A stretch of DNA of 64,000 nucleotides, from the NCBI RefSeq assembly GCF_027489515.1, contig NZ_JAIXZS010000073.1:62001-126000 (forward strand). Reading direction: 5' to 3'. Under the pieces are notes generated by a model. The model saw only the letters and a program-made list of their open reading frames with translations, had not been told where the DNA came from and made no database searches. A program made the position numbers and the translations under genes. The stretch is from Novosphingobium sp. (GTDB taxonomy: Bacteria > Pseudomonadota > Alphaproteobacteria > Sphingomonadales > Sphingomonadaceae). Of this stretch, positions 7,629 to 15,230 are shown piece after piece. Within the stretch, counting starts at the first letter, position 1. The number at the start of each line of letters is the position of its first letter.

Positions 7629-8660
7629 ATGCACGAAGCCCGGGTCCTCGTGGTCGATGATTCCGCCGCGATGCGCGCGCTGTTTTCCGATATTCTCGAC
7701 GAGGCGAAGAACGTCCGCGTCGTCGGTGTTGCGGCCAATGCCGGCGCCGCGCGCGAACAGATCGCCGAATTGAAGCCCAACGTCATCACGCTCGACGTGG
7801 AGATGCCGGGCATGAGCGGGATCGAGTTCCTCGCCGAGATCATGGAAACCAATCCGCTGCCGGTGGTCATGCTCTCCAGCCTCACGCAGGCGGGGACCGA
7901 AACCTCCTTGAAGGCCTATGAACTGGGCGCGGTGGAGTGCTTCCCCAAGCCGCTCAAGGCAACGCCCGAGCAGTTCAGCAAGACGGTGGGCAAGCTCGGC
8001 AAGATCGTGCTCGCCGCCGCGAACAGCAACGTGCACGACCGCAAGGCGCGCAGCGACGCCAAGAATACCGCCGACGTGCCCTTTGCGTGGAATGGCCATA
8101 TTGCGGCGTTCAGCGCCTCGATGGGCGGGATCGACGCGCTGACTTCGATCCTTTCGCAGTTTCCCGCCAATTGCCCGCCGACTGTTGTGTGCCTGCAGGC
8201 CGAGCCGATGGTGGTCGAGACCTTCATCAAACGGCTCGATACCGATCTCAAGTGCAACGTGCGCGCGGCCAAGGACGGCGCGAACCTGGCGCAGGGGACG
8301 ATCCACATCGCCGCTGATCCCGATCGCCACGTGGTGGTGGAGCCGGGCCAGCCGGCGCGCATCCGCCTGATGGAGCGCGATCCGGTGGACGGCGCGCGGC
8401 CTTCGGCCAACCTCCTGTTCGGCTCGATCGCGCGCGGTGCGGTTCCCGCTGTGGGCGCGGTGCTGACCGGCATGGGCACCGACGGTGCGCGCGGCCTCAG
8501 GCTGATGCGCGATGCCGGGCAGGATACCCTTGTGCAGGACCGCGCGACGGCGATGGTCGCCGAAGCCCCTACCGCCGCCATCGAAGCCGGCGCCGCTGCG
8601 CGCGAAGTGGGCCTGAGCGAGCTTGGCGCTGCCGTGCTCAAGGCCTGCGCCATCGGCTGA
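7629..8660 (+). CDS. Second CheB-like protein with altered methylesterase active site
   Basis: This 343-residue protein is transcribed away from the che operon. Its N-terminal receiver is intact (D10-D11, phospho-acceptor D56 in VITLDVEMPGMSG, K107). The C-terminal CheB domain keeps the Ser (FSASMGGIDA, S164) and Asp (VLTGMGTDG, D285). The Thr after Ser is Met165, and the segment that normally reads QH(M/I) reads VVCLQAEPM, so the catalytic His is replaced by Ala (or Gln under a one-residue shift). Receptor demethylation is therefore doubtful. A phosphorylation-dependent binding or decoy role is an inference. The ATG at 7629 precedes the receiver domain at the usual distance. Confidence 0.85.
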   Translation: MHEARVLVVDDSAAMRALFSDILDEAKNVRVVGVAANAGAAREQIAELKPNVITLDVEMPGMSGIEFLAEIMETNPLPVVMLSSLTQAGTETSLKAYELGAVECFPKPLKATPEQFSKTVGKLGKIVLAAANSNVHDRKARSDAKNTADVPFAWNGHIAAFSASMGGIDALTSILSQFPANCPPTVVCLQAEPMVVETFIKRLDTDLKCNVRAAKDGANLAQGTIHIAADPDRHVVVEPGQPARIRLMERDPVDGARPSANLLFGSIARGAVPAVGAVLTGMGTDGARGLRLMRDAGQDTLVQDRATAMVAEAPTAAIEAGAAAREVGLSELGAAVLKACAIG

Positions 8661-8719
8661 ACCTGGTGATTGCCAGAGATTACCCCTGAGGCGTTGCCCC
8701 CCGAAACGCCCGCTCCTTG

Positions 8720-8756
8720 CCCGGAACCGCAGCCTTGCGGTTCCGGGCTTTCTTTT
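8720..8756 (+). terminator. Intrinsic terminator after the second cheB-like gene
   Basis: A perfect 12-base stem (8720-8731 with 8736-8747), a GCCT loop and a following T-rich run (CTTTCTTTT) form a textbook rho-independent terminator about 60 bases after the stop at 8660. Confidence 0.9.
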
Positions 8757-8770
8757 GGCGCGGCCGGGCT

Positions 8771-8820
8771 AGAGCACTTTCCCACCAATCGCGGTGAGCC
8801 AGCCTGGTCGGAAAGTGCTC
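8771..8820. repeat. 50 bp palindromic repeat, copy 1
   Basis: The element runs from AGAGCACTTTCC to GGAAAGTGCTC. Its ends are inverted repeats (GAGCACTTTCCnACCA against TGGTCGGAAAGTGCTC), so the whole forms a hairpin with a GCGGTGAGCC centre. A second copy in the same orientation lies at 9618-9669. The two bracket the PilZ-HTH gene. This copy occupies the middle of a 302-base gene-free stretch (8661-8962) that otherwise holds the terminator at 8720 and, presumably, the promoter of the PilZ-HTH gene. Confidence 0.85.
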
Positions 8821-8962
8821 TTGGACAAAAGTCTGCCGAAGGGTCTCTGCGCTGTGCGCCTGGTAAACCGGATTTCTTGCCGGCCCACCGTGTTGAGCTT
8901 TACCGGTAACCCGATCTTAACGGCTTTGGCAGCGATCTGGGCATCAGGAGAATGCCCCGACC

Positions 8963-9619
8963 ATGCCGATCCCTGCCCATTTTGAAGACCTGCCGATCGA
9001 TCCGCTGCGCCCCCGCGCGGCGCGGCGCCAGTTGCGCCTGGAATCCGCAGGGGCCACCGCTTCGGGCGAGACCGCGCGGGTACTGATCCACAACATTTCC
9101 GCGACCGGACTGCTCATCGAAAGCCCCGCTGTGCTGGCGCAGGATGAACGAATCGAGCTGGCCTTGCCCGAGGTCGGCACGGTCTCGGCACTTGTCGTAT
9201 GGATGAGCGAGAGCTTCTACGGATGCCGGTTCGAGACCCCGCTTCCGACAAGTGCCCTGAGCACGCTCGAACTCTATGCAAGAGTGATCGCCCCATCCGC
9301 GCCGGCGCCCGCCGAGGCGGCCGATACCCTGCCGGTCCGCATCGCGCGGCTGCGCAAGGAACAGGGGCTGACGCTCGAGGCGCTGGCTGCGCTGGTGAAC
9401 GTGAGCAAGCCGACTGTCTGGGCGTGGGAGCAGGGCAAAAGCCGTCCGACGCCTGAGCGAGTCGCTGCGCTTGCCCGGCTCCTCGGGGTGGCCGAGGACG
9501 AACTCCTGACCGGGCGCGACGGCACGGCGCTGGCGCAAGCGCTGGGCCAGGCGCGCGCGGTTGTGGCCGAGGCGTTCGGTGTCGATCCAGCGCGGGTGAA
9601 AGTGTCGATCGAGCTCTAG
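8963..9619 (+). CDS. PilZ domain fused to an XRE-type helix-turn-helix
   Basis: This 218-residue protein has an N-terminal PilZ domain with the two c-di-GMP-binding motifs: an RxxxR-type arm (AARRQLRLES) and NISATG, matching (D/N)xSxxG. A Pro/Ala linker near residue 112 leads to a Cro/C1-type HTH (RIARLRKEQGLTLEALAALV, then SKPTVWAWEQGKSRPTPERV) and a short tail. PilZ domains bind c-di-GMP and XRE domains bind DNA, so a c-di-GMP-responsive transcription factor is inferred. The start has CAGGAGA ten bases upstream. The stop codon lies in the first bases of the second 50 bp repeat. Confidence 0.88.
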   Translation: MPIPAHFEDLPIDPLRPRAARRQLRLESAGATASGETARVLIHNISATGLLIESPAVLAQDERIELALPEVGTVSALVVWMSESFYGCRFETPLPTSALSTLELYARVIAPSAPAPAEAADTLPVRIARLRKEQGLTLEALAALVNVSKPTVWAWEQGKSRPTPERVAALARLLGVAEDELLTGRDGTALAQALGQARAVVAEAFGVDPARVKVSIEL

Positions 9620-9669
9620 AACACTTTCCGACCAATTACGGTGAGCCAGATTGATCGGAAAGTGCTCCA
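9618..9669. repeat. 50 bp palindromic repeat, copy 2
   Basis: This is the same element as at 8771, with a handful of differences (AGAACACTTTCCG at the left end, GATCGGAAAGTGCTC at the right). Its first bases supply the TAG stop of the PilZ-HTH gene. Both copies have the same orientation, about 850 bases apart. Confidence 0.85.
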
Positions 9670-9909
9670 GTCCAAAAAGGTAGGCCGCGACTCGCTTTAG
9701 CCCGAATTAACCACTTTTCATCGTGCCGATTCGCCGTTATCTATTTGAATTAACGGCCAAAAATTAGTCTTGTTAGCTAACTTGCCTAACTTTGGCCGCC
9801 CGGCTCGCGAGGGGGCAGGGCATGGTAAATGGCGATCGTTTCGTCCGGGTGCGGCAAGCATAGGTTGGCGGCATTTCCGGGCGTGCGATCCTGACGGGGC
9901 AAGGGACGC

Positions 9910-10791
9910 ATGCGGGCCGAATTCACAACACGCGAACGACTTGCAGCGTATGGTCTGCTCGCCGATCATTCCACCGACATCATCCTCAAGACCGACCGCC
10001 GCGGCTTCGTGCTGGCTGCCTCGCCGGCGCTCAAGCAGCTGGGCCTAGCCCTTCCAGCAATGCTGATCGGGCCGCATTTGCGCGATATTGCGCACCCCGA
10101 TTACCGCGATCTGATCGAGAGCAAACACCGCTGCGCGGTGGCCGGCCAGAGCAGTGACGACTGGCTCGATCTGCGCACCGCCCAAGAGGGGCGCCAGGGA
10201 CAGTGGTTCGAGTTTCAGGTCCGGCCGATGGCCGACCATGGCGGCCGGATCGACGGCGCGCTGGTGGTGATGCGCTGCATCGCGCGGCGCAAATCGCTGG
10301 AGGAGCGCCTGTTTGCCGCCGAGTTCACCGATCCGCTTACGCGGTTGACCAACCGCATCGCCTTCGTGGCCATGCTCGACCATCTCGTCACCAGATCGCA
10401 TCCGGCCGCGCTCGCGCTGTTCGATATCGATCACTTCATGCGGCTCAACATGCGCTTTGGGCAGAATGCCGGGGATGACCTGCTGATCGCCTTTGCCGGG
10501 CTGCTGCGCGCGATGACCCGCAGCGCCGACATCATCTCGCGCGTGGGCGGAGAGCGTTTTGCGGTGATCATGCCTGCGGTTGCGCCTGAGGTCGCCGCGG
10601 CGGCCTGCGCACCGGTCGTCGAGACCTTTGCCGAAGCCGGGCGAGCGGCGCTGGGCGGCAACTTCGCCGTTTCGACAAGCGTCGGCGTGGCCGAGATCAC
10701 CCTCTCGGCCGACCACACCGTCAGGCAGGCCGAGCTGGCGCTGTTTCTGGCCAAGGCCAAGGGGCGCTCGCGGATCGAGACGGCGCGCTAG
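9910..10791 (+). CDS. PAS-GGDEF protein with degenerate GGDEF motif
   Basis: This 293-residue protein has a PAS domain (about residues 12-125), a short signalling helix and a GGDEF domain (about 138-290). No signal peptide or membrane segment is visible, so it is probably cytoplasmic. The active-site motif reads GGERF (213-217), with Arg in place of the conserved second acidic residue. The upstream motif reads FDIDHFMRLNMRFGQNAGDD, where Met, NM and GQ stand where K, ND and GH are usual. Diguanylate cyclase activity is therefore doubtful; it may sense or bind nucleotide instead. AAGGGA precedes the start. It follows the PilZ-HTH gene on the same strand. Confidence 0.85.
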   Translation: MRAEFTTRERLAAYGLLADHSTDIILKTDRRGFVLAASPALKQLGLALPAMLIGPHLRDIAHPDYRDLIESKHRCAVAGQSSDDWLDLRTAQEGRQGQWFEFQVRPMADHGGRIDGALVVMRCIARRKSLEERLFAAEFTDPLTRLTNRIAFVAMLDHLVTRSHPAALALFDIDHFMRLNMRFGQNAGDDLLIAFAGLLRAMTRSADIISRVGGERFAVIMPAVAPEVAAAACAPVVETFAEAGRAALGGNFAVSTSVGVAEITLSADHTVRQAELALFLAKAKGRSRIETAR

Positions 10792-10809
10792 GTAATCAGC
10801 AAACCGCGT

Positions 10810-11559
10810 TCAGATCGAGCCGAGGATGCCGTCCGCCGTGCCGACGTGCCGCCCGGTCTCGACCCGTTCTGAATAGCGATCGACCAGCTGTTCGGCATGG
10901 GGGCGCAGCAGGACGGTGAACCGCACCAGTTCCTCAATCACGTCGACGATGCGGTCGTAGTAGGCCGAAGGCTTCATGCGGCCTGTTGCGTCGAACTCCT
11001 CGTAGGCTTTGGCCACGCTCGACTGGTTGGGGATGGTGAACATGCGCATCCACCTGCCGAGTATGCGCAAGGTGTTGACCGAATTGAACGACTGCGAACC
11101 CGCGCAGACCTGCATCACCGCCAGCGTGCGGCCCTGGGTGGGGCGCAGGCCTTTGTAGGCAAGGGGCAGGTGGTCGATCTGGGCTTTCATGATCCCGGTG
11201 ATCTGGCCGTGCCGTTCGGGGCTGCACCAGACCTGTCCCTCCGACCACAGCGAATGCTCGCGCAGTTCGTGGACGGCAGGGTGATCATCGCCCGCGACCT
11301 GATCGGGCAGCGGGAGGTCCGATGGGTCGAAGATCCGCGTCTCACAACCGAAAAGCTGGAGCAGCCGGGCCGCCTCTTCGACCGAATGGCGCGAGAACGA
11401 GCGTTCGCGCAGCGAGCCGTAGAGCAGCAGGATTCGCGGTGGCGGATCGAACGCGCCGAGGCCGAGGGCGGGCTGGCGATGCAGGTATTCCGGCTTCAGC
11501 GCGGGGAAATGGTGCGGATCGGTGAGCGTCCGCAGCCGCGTGTGCGGGCCGCCGCTCAT
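10810..11559 (-). CDS. arsH: Arsenical resistance protein ArsH (NADPH:FMN oxidoreductase)
   Basis: This 249-residue protein is full length for ArsH, a flavodoxin-fold oxidoreductase that oxidises trivalent organoarsenicals. The FMN/NADPH-binding signatures are [19 protein letters not shown] and the central [19 protein letters not shown] and [17 protein letters not shown] segments. It is the last gene of the ars operon and overlaps the aquaporin stop by ATGA. The C-terminal region after residue 225 carries the usual ArsH extension. Confidence 0.95.
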   Translation of the reverse strand: MSGGPHTRLRTLTDPHHFPALKPEYLHRQPALGLGAFDPPPRILLLYGSLRERSFSRHSVEEAARLLQLFGCETRIFDPSDLPLPDQVAGDDHPAVHELREHSLWSEGQVWCSPERHGQITGIMKAQIDHLPLAYKGLRPTQGRTLAVMQVCAGSQSFNSVNTLRILGRWMRMFTIPNQSSVAKAYEEFDATGRMKPSAYYDRIVDVIEELVRFTVLLRPHAEQLVDRYSERVETGRHVGTADGILGSI

Positions 11560-12218
11560 GCCTCCGCCCCGTCTGCCGCGAACACGACCTGCCCGGCCAG
11601 CAGCGCCGCAAGCGCGCCGACGAGCTGCGCGGCAATGAAGGCGGGCACATCGGCCGGGGCGATGCCGGCAAAGGTATCGGTCAGCGCGCGGGCGAGGGTG
11701 ATGGCGGGATTGGCGAAGCTGGTCGAGGAGGTAAACCAGTAGGCCGCGACGATATAGAGCGCGACCGCTGCCGGCACGCCGTGTGGCCGGTGGCGCAGCG
11801 TGCCGAGGATCACGAAGACGAGGCCGAAGGTGGCGATGAACTCGCCAGCCCACTGGCCGGGGCCAGTGCGCACCTTGGTCGAAAGTTCGAGAATGGGGCG
11901 CGCGAACATCAGATGCGCGGCCCAGACGCCGGGAAGGCCGCCGGCGAACTGGCCGGCGATCAGCCGCAGTGCAGTGCCTGAGGTGAGATCGCCGCGCAGG
12001 CGGAACACCAGTGTCACCGCCGGGTTGAAGTGCGCGCCCGATAGCGGACCGAGCATGCCGATCAGCACGTAGAGCATCGCGCCGGTCGCGATCGTGTTGC
12101 CGAACAGCGCCACGGCGACATTCCCGCCGGCGAGCTGTTCGGCCATGATGCCGGAGCCGATCACCGTGCAGAACAGGAAGAAGCTGCCGATCGCCTCGGC
12201 CCAGAAATCGCGGTTCAT
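11556..12218 (-). CDS. aqpS: Aquaglyceroporin of the arsenic operon
   Basis: This 220-residue MIP-family channel has six predicted membrane spans and both pore motifs (GAHFNPAVT at about 61-69 and SFANPAIT at about 167-174). In Sinorhizobium the AqpS channel of an arsR-aqpS-arsC-arsH operon lets arsenite made by ArsC flow out of the cell, replacing an ArsB pump. No arsB or acr3 is present here either, which supports the same role. The gene is fused by ATGA overlaps to arsC upstream and arsH downstream. Confidence 0.93.
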   Translation of the reverse strand: MNRDFWAEAIGSFFLFCTVIGSGIMAEQLAGGNVAVALFGNTIATGAMLYVLIGMLGPLSGAHFNPAVTLVFRLRGDLTSGTALRLIAGQFAGGLPGVWAAHLMFARPILELSTKVRTGPGQWAGEFIATFGLVFVILGTLRHRPHGVPAAVALYIVAAYWFTSSTSFANPAITLARALTDTFAGIAPADVPAFIAAQLVGALAALLAGQVVFAADGAEA

Positions 12219-12721
12219 GCCGCGCCGTCCATGCGGCCGATTTCGGAGAGCAGGTCCTGCAGGGCAGCCGGCGGCATCCTCTCGAACGGCGCGGCCAGCA
12301 GCGCCCGCACCCTGAGGACGAGCGCCTGCCAGGTCGCCTCGAAAGCGGCATCGACGGCTTCGTCCCCTCCCTCGACATCGGCAGGATCGGGCAGGCCCCA
12401 ATGGCCCTTGACCGGCGCGCCGATAAACACCGGGCAGGCTTCCTGCGCCGCATTGCCGCAAACAGTGATCGCGATATCGATGCGCGGTGCGCCCGCGGCG
12501 GTAAACTCGTTCCAGCTCTTCGACCGGAAGGGCGTGGTATCGATCCCACGGCGCCCCAGCAGCCGGAGTGCGCCCGGATGTGGCACGCCCTTGGGCTTGC
12601 TCCCCGCGCTGTAGGCGCGGAGGCGACCTTCGCCGAGTTTCGCCAGAATGGCTTCGCCCAGGATCGAGCGCGCCGAATTGCCAGTGCACAGCACCAGCAC
12701 GCCCGGCAGTGTATCGGTCAT
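12215..12721 (-). CDS. arsC: Arsenate reductase ArsC, low-molecular-weight phosphatase type
   Basis: This 168-residue protein carries the phosphatase-like P-loop [12 protein letters not shown] (Cys near residue 12) and further Cys residues in [15 protein letters not shown], as in thioredoxin-coupled LMW-phosphatase-type ArsC. It reduces arsenate to arsenite. The start at 12721 was chosen over an upstream in-frame ATG at 12742 because it matches the family N-terminus. A Glu-rich helical tail of about 30 residues extends beyond the core. Confidence 0.93.
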   Translation of the reverse strand: MTDTLPGVLVLCTGNSARSILGEAILAKLGEGRLRAYSAGSKPKGVPHPGALRLLGRRGIDTTPFRSKSWNEFTAAGAPRIDIAITVCGNAAQEACPVFIGAPVKGHWGLPDPADVEGGDEAVDAAFEATWQALVLRVRALLAAPFERMPPAALQDLLSEIGRMDGAA

Positions 12722-12742
12722 ACAATTTCCCCCTGTTTGCAA

Positions 12743-13087
12743 TCAGTTGTCGGCACAATCGCATGCCAGTGCGATGGCCTTGAGCGGCGCGCAGATTTCC
12801 GACGATCCCGCGCAGCAGTCTTCCATCAGGAACTGCAACAGCGCAGTCATCTGCCCGTAGCGCACTGAGTAGATCACCGATTTGCCCGCCCGCCTGCTCT
12901 CGATCAGCCCGGCATGGCTGAGGATGGCAAGATTGGTGGAGAGCGTGTTGGGCGGTACGTCGAGCTGCCGCGCGAGCTCGCCTGCGGCCATGCCGTGCGA
13001 CCCCGCGCGCACCAGGAGACGAAAGGCCTTGAGGCGTCCTTCATGGGCAAGCGACGAGAGACCGGCGACGGCAAGCTTCATTTCCAT
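12743..13087 (-). CDS. arsR: ArsR-family metalloregulatory repressor
   Basis: This 114-residue winged-helix protein has the HTH at about residues 35-60 (ELARQLDVPPNTLSTNLAIL) and the beta wing RRAGKSVIYSVRYG. The helix-3 ELCVC-type arsenic site is not seen. Instead a Cys cluster lies near the C-terminus (EDCCAGSSEIC, then ACDC), as in ArsR proteins with C-terminal As(III) sites. It heads the ars operon and is divergent from the B12-binding regulator at 13359. Confidence 0.93.
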   Translation of the reverse strand: MEMKLAVAGLSSLAHEGRLKAFRLLVRAGSHGMAAGELARQLDVPPNTLSTNLAILSHAGLIESRRAGKSVIYSVRYGQMTALLQFLMEDCCAGSSEICAPLKAIALACDCADN

Positions 13088-13095
13088 AGTTCTGC

Positions 13096-13110
13096 GATAT
13101 TCGAAATGAG
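13096..13110. promoter_or_regulatory. Possible ArsR operator
   Basis: An AT-rich dyad centred on TTCGAA lies just upstream of the arsR start, where an autoregulatory operator would be expected. Its symmetry is limited, so this is a weak call. Confidence 0.3.
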
Positions 13111-13358
13111 CAGGCGGGTAAAGCTCTGCGATGCCGGTTCTGGCCCTGCCCGACGCCGGGAGAGCGGCGCATCCGCATTATTTATCATTGCCACCACCTC
13201 TGCCCTATCGCGCCGTCCCGCAGAAATCCGTGGCCTTCGGTCCGGCGGCATAAAGGGCAGAGGATACTCGGGGAAACAGCGCTCGACAGGGTGGGTCCGA
13301 TGTGGTGTCTTTGTTTCAGCGACTCGTAAGCGGTTGTGTGCGTTGGGGGAATTTCGTC

Positions 13359-14252
13359 ATGGGACGGGCGGCGAGGGTTGCGATGCCGGCAATTGACCGG
13401 CGGGGATTAGAGCGGCTGGAGACGCATTTCGTCTCGCCCGAAGTTTATCGCCGCGACGATGTGGCCGTGCGGCAGGCGCGGCTTGCCGCAGTCGTGGCTC
13501 AGCAGATCATCCCGCAGCTGCTGCGACTTCACAGTGAAGTTCTACCCGAGGCTCCGCCGGTGGAGCTGGTGGTCGAGGCGCTGGCGCCGAGCAGCTCCGA
13601 TATCTCGGGCCTTGCGCATATTGTGCTGGGGAGCGACCTCGAGGCGGCGGTGTCCTACGTGCTGGTGCTGCGTGATCGCGGGCTTTCGATGGAGACGCTG
13701 TTCGTCGAACTGCTCGAGCCGGCGGCGCGCTATCTGGGCCAGCTGTGGGACCGCGACGAGTGCGATTTCATCGACGTGACCTTGGGCGTGGCGCGGCTGC
13801 AGAAGCTGCTGGCGACATTCAACGGATCGCATCTGCTGCCCGAGCTCGACAGTCGGCGTCAGGTGCTGATGGCGATGACACCGGGGGACCAGCACTCGTT
13901 CGGCGCGAGCATGGTACGGCGTTTTCTGGAAGGCGCGGGCTGGGAAGTCGAATCCGCCTTTGATCGCAGTGCTACGGAGATCGCCAAGGCAGCAAGCGCA
14001 CAGTGGTATGCCGTGGCGGGGCTGACAGTCGGTTCGGAGCGCTCGCTCCCCGCGCTGGAAGAGACGATCCGGCTGATCCGGCGCGAATCGCGCAACCAGA
14101 TGATCGGCGTGATGGTTGGCGGCCCGGTGTTTACTGCCAATCCGGCGCTCGCGCTGGAAGTGGGCGCGGACGGCACCGCAGCCAATGCGCCAACGGCCGT
14201 GCTGATGGCGCAGAAGCTGTTTGACGAAATGGTGCTCAAGACAGCGAACTGA
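13359..14252 (+). CDS. B12-binding regulator of PpaA/AerR type
   Basis: This 297-residue protein has a helical N-terminal half with a methionine-synthase-like cap segment (LSMETLFVELLEPAARYLGQ, then WDRDECDFIDVTLG) and a C-terminal cobalamin-binding fold. The B12-ligand motif is MTPGDQHSFGASM, matching DxHxxG. In purple bacteria and aerobic phototrophs, PpaA/AerR proteins are vitamin B12-dependent, light-responsive antirepressors of PpsR/CrtJ. No photosynthesis genes or ppsR are seen here. The ATG at 13359 was chosen for its GGGGGA ribosome-binding site; ATG 13302 or 13383 are possible. Confidence 0.85.
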   Translation: MGRAARVAMPAIDRRGLERLETHFVSPEVYRRDDVAVRQARLAAVVAQQIIPQLLRLHSEVLPEAPPVELVVEALAPSSSDISGLAHIVLGSDLEAAVSYVLVLRDRGLSMETLFVELLEPAARYLGQLWDRDECDFIDVTLGVARLQKLLATFNGSHLLPELDSRRQVLMAMTPGDQHSFGASMVRRFLEGAGWEVESAFDRSATEIAKAASAQWYAVAGLTVGSERSLPALEETIRLIRRESRNQMIGVMVGGPVFTANPALALEVGADGTAANAPTAVLMAQKLFDEMVLKTAN

Positions 14253-14389
14253 CCGCGCCAGCCTGCGAGCGCACTTGATGCACACGCCGTAAGCGCCTGC
14301 TTATTCCCCTGCTCCTAAGCGCCGCGCCAATGGCGTGCCGGTGGCTGCCGGCCCACCTCGAGGTCTCCAACCACGCGTAGGAGACTATC

Positions 14390-14629
14390 ATGATCACGAA
14401 GGCATTTGTTCTGGGTTCAGCTCTGGCGGCAGGGCTTGCCGTGCCTTTGGCCGCGGCGCCGGTCCGCACGGAGGCGCCCGAGCGGGCCGATCACACGCGG
14501 CATCCGCACGTCAAGCGCGGCACGCCGCCTTGCAAGGAGCACGACAGCGAGGCGCGCGAGATGTCGGGCAAGCGCGGCAAGCCGCACGGGGACAGCCGTG
14601 AAGCAGGAGAGGAGCGCAGCGATGACTGA
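14390..14629 (+). CDS. Small secreted His/Lys-rich protein
   Basis: This 79-residue protein has a clear signal peptide (MITKAFVLGSALAAGLAVPL, cleavage probably near AAA-PV) and a charged mature part rich in His, Lys, Glu and Arg with one Cys. No family is recognised. AGGAG precedes the ATG. Its 3' end overlaps the cytochrome b561 gene by eight bases, so the two are probably co-translated, and a periplasmic metal- or heme-related accessory role is conceivable but unproven. Confidence 0.7.
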   Translation: MITKAFVLGSALAAGLAVPLAAAPVRTEAPERADHTRHPHVKRGTPPCKEHDSEAREMSGKRGKPHGDSREAGEERSDD

Positions 14630-15221
14630 CGCACCCATTCGTCGCCGCTGGGATCCGCTGGTCAAGCTAACCCACTGGTCCGTCGCGTTCGCCCTGCTCG
14701 CCAATGCGCTGTTCACCGAAGGCGGCTCGTCGGCGCATGTCTGGATCGGCTATGCGCTGGCCGGCATTCTGGCGCTGCGCCTGCTGTGGGGGCTGGTCGG
14801 CCCTGAAGAGGCACGGTTTCGTGCGTTCCCGCCCAGCCCAGCACGCGCCGTCGCTCATGTGCGGGAGATCGCAGCCGGGAAAACGACTGCGCATCGCTCG
14901 CACAATCCGCTGGGTGCGCTGATGGTCTATGCCATCTGGGGCACGATGCTGGTGATCATCGGCACTGGCATAGGCATGGCGGGTCTGCCTTCAGGCTATG
15001 GGGCTGATGAGCGTCCGGCCATCGCCGCAGGCATGCAGGCGGGCGAGGAAAGCGGTGAGGCGGCAGATGGCGAGCGCGAGGAAGGCCCTCTCACGGAAGT
15101 ACACGAAGCGGCGGCCAATCTGCTTTATGCACTGATCCTGCTCCATATCGGCGGGGTCGTGTTCGAGAGCCGCAGACAGCGCCGCAACCTTGCGCTGGCC
15201 ATGCTTCCGGGTGGCCGTTAG
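14622..15221 (+). CDS. Cytochrome b561-type membrane protein
   Basis: This 199-residue protein has about four membrane helices with His residues in the typical places: RRRWDPLVKLTHWSVAFALL, AHVWIGYALAGILALRLLWG, and HEAAANLLYALILLHIGGV. A hydrophilic Glu/Gly-rich loop between the last two spans contains EESGEAADGEREEG. Members carry b-type heme and pass electrons across or near the inner membrane. The partner may be the small secreted protein encoded just upstream. Confidence 0.88.
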   Translation: MTDAPIRRRWDPLVKLTHWSVAFALLANALFTEGGSSAHVWIGYALAGILALRLLWGLVGPEEARFRAFPPSPARAVAHVREIAAGKTTAHRSHNPLGALMVYAIWGTMLVIIGTGIGMAGLPSGYGADERPAIAAGMQAGEESGEAADGEREEGPLTEVHEAAANLLYALILLHIGGVVFESRRQRRNLALAMLPGGR

Positions 15222-15230
15222 GCTCCGGCC

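Noticed and set aside
9772..9790. GTTAGCTAAC palindrome upstream of the PAS-GGDEF gene as an operator
   Set aside because: A single 10-base palindrome in an AT-richer intergenic stretch without a known cognate regulator is too weak to call.
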